A DNA stretch of 64,000 nucleotides. Origin: Pelobates cultripes. Its lineage: Eukaryota > Chordata > Amphibia > Anura > Pelobatidae. The notes beneath the pieces are model-generated. The model saw only the letters and a list, made by a program, of their open reading frames with translations. It made no database searches and was not told the origin of the DNA. Positions within the stretch are counted from its first letter, which is position 1. Every line of letters starts with the position of its first letter. The translations under genes and the position numbers were made by a program. The stretch is from assembly GCA_933207985.1 (NCBI GenBank), contig OW240921.1, positions 90,404,027-90,468,026 on the forward strand, in the 5' to 3' direction. Shown here piece by piece: positions 59,484-64,000 of this stretch.

Positions 59484-59950
59484 ACAAACACCCAATGTGG
59501 GGTCAAAATGTTGCTGGGACAGGTGACTAGCGAATTTACCTTGAATTCACATTTTAGTGAAAAGCTGTAACAAACACCCAATGTGGGGTCAAAATGTTGC
59601 TGGACTAGCTTGACAAAGACCCAATGTAGGGTCAAAATGTTGCTGGACTAGCTTGACAAAGACCCAATGTAGGGTCAAAACGTTGCTGGACTAGCTTGAC
59701 AAAGACCCAATGTGGGGTCAAAACGTTGCTGGACTAGCTTGGCAAAGACCCAATGTAGGGTCAAAACGTTGCTGGACTAGCTTGGCAAAGACCCAATGTA
59801 GGGTCAAAACGTTGCTGGACTAGCTTGACAAAGACCCAATTTAGGGTCGAAACATTGCTGGCCTAGCTTGACAAAGACCCAATGTAAGGTCGAAACGTTG
59901 CTGGACTAGCTTGACAAAGACCCAATGTAGGGTCGAAACTTTGCTAGAAA
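59484..59950 (+). repeat. 43-bp tandem array of hammerhead-like units
   Basis: The landmark GACCCAATGTA recurs every 43 bp from 59618 to 59919 (eight units), with diverged units in phase at 59489 and 59575. Each unit reads TTGACAA, A, stem GACCC/GGGTC around AATGTA, then GAAAC or AAAAC, GTT, then GCTGG. GCTGG can pair with the CTAGC in front of the core. The last three units keep GAAAC; earlier ones have AAAAC. Downstream, AATAAATGTGCCCTACTATG resembles Penelope-like element flanks. Confidence 0.9.
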
Positions 59951-60143
59951 AACATTATTCTAAATAAATGTGCCCTACTATGCTTTGGAGAGCCTGGACC
60001 TTTTTCTTCCACCTTGGTTTCAACTCTTTGGGGTTTGTGCTAGCCTCTGGCCTGGTTGCACTCAGTTATTTTGCTTAAATGAAATTAGTGCAATTCTATC
60101 TGTATTTTGTTGAGAAACTGTAACAATGTCACAATGGGGTTTA

Positions 60144-60633
60144 TTAAAGGACCTCTATAGTCACCCAGACCACTTCAGTTTAATGAAGTGGTCTGGGTGC
60201 CTGGTCCAGCTAGGTTTAACCCTTTTTCTATAAACATTGCAGTTTCAGAGAAACTGCTATGTTTATATTAGGGTTAATCAAGCCTCTAGTGGCTGTCTCA
60301 TTGACAGCCGCTAGAGGCGCTTGCGTACTTCTCACGGTGATTTTCACAGTGAGAAGATGCCAGCGTCCAAAGTAAAGCATTGTGAAAGCTTTCCTATGAG
60401 ACTGGCTGAATGCGCGTGCGGCTCTTGCCGCGCATGCGCATTAAGCCGAGGAGGAGGAGAGGAGGCGGGGAGGAGGAGGAGAGTCCCCCGCCCGGCACTG
60501 GAGAAAGAGGTAAGTTTAACCCCTTCCACCCCCTAGAGTCCGGCGGGAGGGGGACCCTGAGGGTGGGGGCACCCTCAGGGCACTATAGTGCCAGGAAAAC
60601 AAGTATGAAACTGGAATTATAGTGGTCCTTTAA
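60144..60633 (+). mobile_element. TTAA MITE, full length (490 bp)
   Basis: The ends TTAAAGGACCTCTATAGTC and AATTATAGTGGTCCTTTAA are inverted, with TTAA on each side. Internal hairpins are CACCCAGACCACTTCAG/TGAAGTGGTCTGGGTG and CCCTGAGGGTGGGGGCACCC. The GC-rich middle gives accidental open frames on both strands (60321-60622). Confidence 0.85.
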
Positions 60634-62156
60634 CTATAGCAATGATTTGTGGTGAACTGAAAGCCAGGCTAAAATAACCAGCTGCAAATATCGATTGATT
60701 TATAGAATTGTTGCAAAAATCCTTAATTTCATATTCCAATTCCCTGTTAAGTGAAAAAAAAAACACTATTTATCATTACTTTATCATTATTCGTAGGTAT
60801 AATTGTTCCTGAATGCATCATCATATTTTAGATTAATTTAGAAAAACTATCCCTTTATAATACACCCAGCAATATTGATTTAGTCCAGCAAGGAAAAAAG
60901 ACTTACCTATTGTGTTTGGAAGAGTTTGAGCTGCTAAAGTTATACAACAGGGTTGTTATTGCCATGATTTGGTAAAAGATAAACCTTTAACAGAGCAAAT
61001 TCCAAGTGAATTGAGTTTAAAATTTTAGGCCAACATAGTTATCTTGTAAACAGAGGTGACTTTTAGAATATTTCCAATTCGGCTACTTTGCAATCAATTT
61101 TGCGATACACTTTGAAATCACTTTGAATTGCTGTAAATTAAATTGTCGTGCATAGTGTAAAATAGATTTCAAGATTAATTTCAGAACCTTGAGTGTCCAT
61201 TACATATCGTCAATATTTTCCCCACTTGTCCCAGACCTGACCAGCCCCGGTTCAGTCCTGGTGTCAGCTAATCTTCAGTACGGTAAAGGGTATTGTTTAC
61301 CGTTATTGCAATAAAGACTACAGGGTGAAAGTCTGTGACATGGCTCCAGCAGACTGGTCATTATTTACTTTCCATATCACATTGCATAATTTACATAGTT
61401 ACATAGCTGAAAGCAACATATGTTCATCAACTTCAGCATTTCTCACATCTGTTTTTTTCTTTTCATGCAAAAGAAGGCAAAACCCCAGTTTGCGGTGCTT
61501 TCCAATTTTGCAACAAACTAATGTCAGTGGTGCAAAACATGGACAATATACTGTAACATTCATTATGGCACCCAGGAGTCCTGCAAACTTTCCAAAATCA
61601 GACAACACAATAATAACGAATATTGACTTACTAGTATTTATAAGACTAGAGCACCTTTTCCGCACAGGCCACATTTCTCTCACAGTCACAGCCTGATCCA
61701 CCCTTTTCATTTTGTCCATTATTTGGTTGGTTCTGTGGGCCCTGCAGCCCTATTAGAACTGGCCTAGTATCAGGGCAGAGATCTCTCTTTAACTGCTCTT
61801 TAACAGGCTGATCTTAAGAATAGGAGGTTGAATATGATGTCATATTCCTGTGCCCACACGCACTCTGCTCCACAGGGCAGGTGAAAAGATGTTTTTCCAT
61901 GACAGAGGAAAACAGGTATTACTGGGAGATGAGGGAGAAATAGGAGCATATGTGGCTATCGTAGGAGCCCAGGTGATGTGGCTGTCGTAGGGGCCCAGAC
62001 GATGGCCATGTCTACCACTGTGCTTTTATTTAATATATAAAGGTCTAGTAGCCTAACAAATATGTGGTTATGCCAAGGTCCATGTTTTTCAGTTCCCTGA
62101 TAAATCTTATTCATGGAGGATTTCATAAGAGCTGGAATTTCCATATACACCATATA
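60634..62156. other. intronic DNA with a CR1 3' fragment
   Basis: No gene. 61385-61545 is a CR1 LINE 3' end (TTACATAGTTACATAGCTGA, then GAAGGCAAAACCCCAGTTTG). The open frames at 61325-61719 run through it. Confidence 0.5.
61385..61545 (-). mobile_element. CR1 LINE 3' end fragment
   Basis: Plus-strand TACATAGTTACATAGCTGAA followed by the TTTGCGGTGCTTTCCAATTT-type block, parallel to 41405-41500. It is the 3' tail of a minus-strand copy. Confidence 0.6.
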
Positions 62157-62227
62157 TTAACCACTTAAGGACACATGACATGTCATGATTCCCTTTTATT
62201 CCAGACGTTTGGTCCTTAAGGGGTTAA
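62157..62227. mobile_element. 71-bp TTAA palindromic MITE
   Basis: TTAACCACTTAAGGACACAT faces GGTCCTTAAGGGGTTAA. It belongs to the same family as 43369-43448. Its right TTAA is also the left TTAA of the next MITE. Confidence 0.75.
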
Positions 62228-62690
62228 AGGACAGCTATATAATTCTTAGGTCCCCCCCCCACCCTCAGGGGACCCCTCCCGCTGGGCTGAAGGGGTAAAA
62301 ACCCCTTCAGCCACTTACCTTTATCCATCGCGAGGCTCCCTCGGCGCTGGTGACCTCTCCTCCCCTCCATCAGCTCCCGAGCGGAGCCGAATGCACATGC
62401 GCGGCCAGAGCCGCGCGCACATTAAAAAGGCCTATAGGAAAGGATTTCTCAATGCTTTCCTATGGACGTTCTGTGTGCTCAATGCAATTTTCGCATTGTG
62501 CGATCGGGGAAACGCCTCTAGCGGCTGTCATTGAGAGAGCCACTAGAGGCTGGATTAACCCTGCAATGTAAACATAGCAATTTCTCTGAAACTGCTATGT
62601 TTACATGTGAAGAGTTAAAACCTGGGGGACCTGGCACCCAGACCACTTCATTGAGCTGAAGTGGTCTGGGTGACTATAGTGGTCCTTTAA
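62224..62690 (-). mobile_element. TTAA MITE, full length, minus orientation
   Basis: The right end ACTATAGTGGTCCTTTAA and the left end TTAAAGGACAGCTATA are inverted repeats. The order of internal blocks is the reverse of 60144-60633. It shares TTAA 62224-62227 with the adjacent MITE. Confidence 0.8.
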
Positions 62691-63166
62691 AGGACACATA
62701 TAATGTCTTCATGTTAATGGTAACACATGTATAATGTATGTGCTGCAGGCTTCCTCATTGGTTGATGACTTAATTTTATACAGACGCTTCTGAATTCTAT
62801 ATAACGTAATGTAGCACTCTTCATGTACTGCCCATCATTATTTCTAAGTGATAGGTGTCCTTAAGAGCTGTCTGCTGAGATGTCCCAATACATGCCAATA
62901 TGCATCAGCCCCTTACTATGAGAAAGGTATTTAAGAGGACTGTTCACTAAAGTGTGATTTGAGGTGAGCTGATCGGCAACTTGCAAAATGCACGTAGAAT
63001 AGCTGAGTTGTAGATCTGGCCTGAAATAGTTAAACATTTAATGCATACAAGATAAAAATGTGTTCTTTGTGCATGTTGTGATATTTATATTTCAGACACA
63101 CTATGATATTAGATCGATCAAACTACTGTTTCTAAAGGACTTTACTTTCAACTCTCACATAGTTAT
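62691..63166. other. intronic DNA, no gene seen
   Basis: AT-rich. 62930-63010 resembles a piece of the TTCACTAAxGTG foldback family. Confidence 0.4.
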
Positions 63167-63314
63167 TTAAAGGACCACTATAGTCACCCAGACCACTTCA
63201 GCTCAATGAAGTGGTCTGGGTGCCAGGTCCCTCAGGTTTTAACCCTTCAGATGTAAACATAGCAATTTCAGAAAAACTAGAGTTTGTTTTCCTGACACTA
63301 GAATGATCCTTTAA
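63167..63314 (+). mobile_element. internally deleted TTAA MITE (148 bp)
   Basis: The left end TTAAAGGACCACTATAGTCA and the right end CTGACACTAGAATGATCCTTTAA are retained. About 330 bp of the interior found in 60144-60633 is missing. Confidence 0.8.
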
Positions 63315-63465
63315 TAAAGTGAACTTTCAATGTGAATTTTACATTTAAGATCACAGTAGCCGAAATTGAGAAATTCTTTAATTGAGCTTTGCTTTCGCTT
63401 CAACTACTCTGACCTTAAATGTGAAATTCACTTTGAATTCTCACTTTACTAAATAGCCCTGCAAG
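63315..63465. repeat. foldback repeat (TTTACTAAxGTG family), second copy
   Basis: AAAGTGAACTTTCAATGTGA faces TTGAATTCTCACTTTACTAA, and ACATTTAAGATC faces GACCTTAAATGTG. Directly adjacent to the previous MITE. Confidence 0.65.
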
Positions 63466-64000
63466 GTATGTTTTACTTGCTATAGTTAGGTTGGAATTTG
63501 TATAGATTGGAAGTAATAAATGATCCCATGAACCCCACTTTACCAACAGAAATCATTCAATAACTAAGAATACACATGATTGTCCCATCTATAATTTGTT
63601 GCAATGCAAAGAAAAAAAAATGAACAAAAACATGATAATAATATAAACAAATAGCATGTTTACATTTCAAAGAAACACTTTTAAAACACGCTGACTGTAG
63701 AAGGTGCCATAATCAAATAAACTGAAATTATAACTAACCATGCGTGCATATTTATATGGTTGTGTGCATATTTATATACCCGTATGAGAATTTTCACATA
63801 CCTACGAATATATATTATTTTATCATATTCATCAGTGCTGTACGATGGGTTTATAAAACAAATTAAATACAAGCAAACAAAGTGAATAGAATAATGAGGC
63901 AATACTAATAATTAAATGTTAATTGTTTCAATGTTTCAGAGTTTAATTGCCTCTCTATAAATAATGGTATTATTAATATACCACTAATAATATTAATAAA
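63466..64000. other. no gene seen to window end
   Basis: AT-rich. The open frame 63681-63902 (-) is Tyr/Ile-rich and has no claudin features, so it is not the missing exon 1. Confidence 0.5.

Larger units (their letters stand above)
51658..64000 (-). other. presumed intron 1 of the claudin-19-like gene, to window end
   Basis: No claudin exon 1 was found on the minus strand; that exon, about 74 codons from ATG with GLW-x2-C, would be visible as an open frame. All content here is repeats listed separately or AT-rich sequence. Confidence 0.5.

Noticed and set aside
51658..64000. Search for the missing first claudin exon
   Set aside because: No minus-strand frame contains the W-GLW-C-C loop; frames at 53770, 54002, 54603, 55286, 57079, 57389, 61399, 61956 and 63681 were inspected and none fits.
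1..64000. tRNA, rRNA or bacterial-type operons
   Set aside because: No tRNA B-box with matching A-box and cloverleaf was seen, no rRNA segments, and the two clear genes are spliced vertebrate genes.

Overview
The window is vertebrate nuclear DNA, most likely from a frog or toad. It is AT-rich and intron-rich, with only one or two real genes per tens of kilobases. It is full of repeats that I associate with anuran genomes: CR1- and L1/Tx1-type LINE remnants, Tc1 fragments, many hAT and TTAA-site MITEs, a tyrosine-recombinase retroelement, and hammerhead-like motifs of Penelope type. There is no bacterial or viral gene organisation and no CRISPR array. The species assignment is inference; no mitochondrial or rRNA marker is present.

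Two claudin genes, both on the minus strand, are the recognisable protein-coding content. CLDN16 is complete: five coding exons between 25460 and 22679, all with GT-AG junctions, summing to 666 nt (221 residues). About 22.8 kb upstream lie the last three coding exons of a gene that matches claudin-19 better than claudin-1 (51657 to 48247). Its first coding exon is not in the window and should lie beyond 64000. Claudin-16 and claudin-19 are the two partners of the paracellular cation pathway of the kidney thick ascending limb, so their physical linkage here is notable. A third possible coding piece is a terminal exon of unknown identity at 5901-6059 (+).

Layout: 1-2550 is the 3' part of a Ngaro/DIRS-like element (decayed tyrosine recombinase, SGNH hydrolase-like ORF, 3' direct repeats). 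2.6-9.6 kb has LINE and Tc1 scraps, the candidate exon and a hAT foldback. 9.6-13.1 kb is an L1 remnant split by a 2.3 kb hAT element carrying a GC-rich minisatellite. 13.9-17.0 kb is a minus-strand CR1 LINE with a Tc1-like end and a 1.05 kb LTR-like insert nested in it. 17.0-19.4 kb is an L1 3' end split by a 1.56 kb retroelement with a 15-bp target duplication. 20.5-22.0 kb is an exact 12 x 129-bp tandem array. 22.7-25.5 kb is CLDN16. 25.5-48.2 kb is intergenic, with several MITEs, a head-to-tail trimer of retroelements (34.7-39.0 kb) inside one target duplication, and a second minisatellite-bearing hAT element (42.1-43.1 kb). 48.2-51.7 kb is the claudin-19-like gene. From there to 64 kb is its presumed first intron, containing a palindromic hammerhead-like locus (in intron 2, 50.3-50.5 kb), a hairpin minisatellite inside a TA-flanked MITE, a 43-bp hammerhead-like tandem array (59.5-59.9 kb) and a cluster of TTAA MITEs.

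The most unusual observations are the hammerhead-like sequences, especially the 43-bp array in which core positions 3 and 8 appear to have changed together; the CLDN16/CLDN19 linkage; the retroelement trimer; and non-autonomous DNA transposons acting as carriers of minisatellites.
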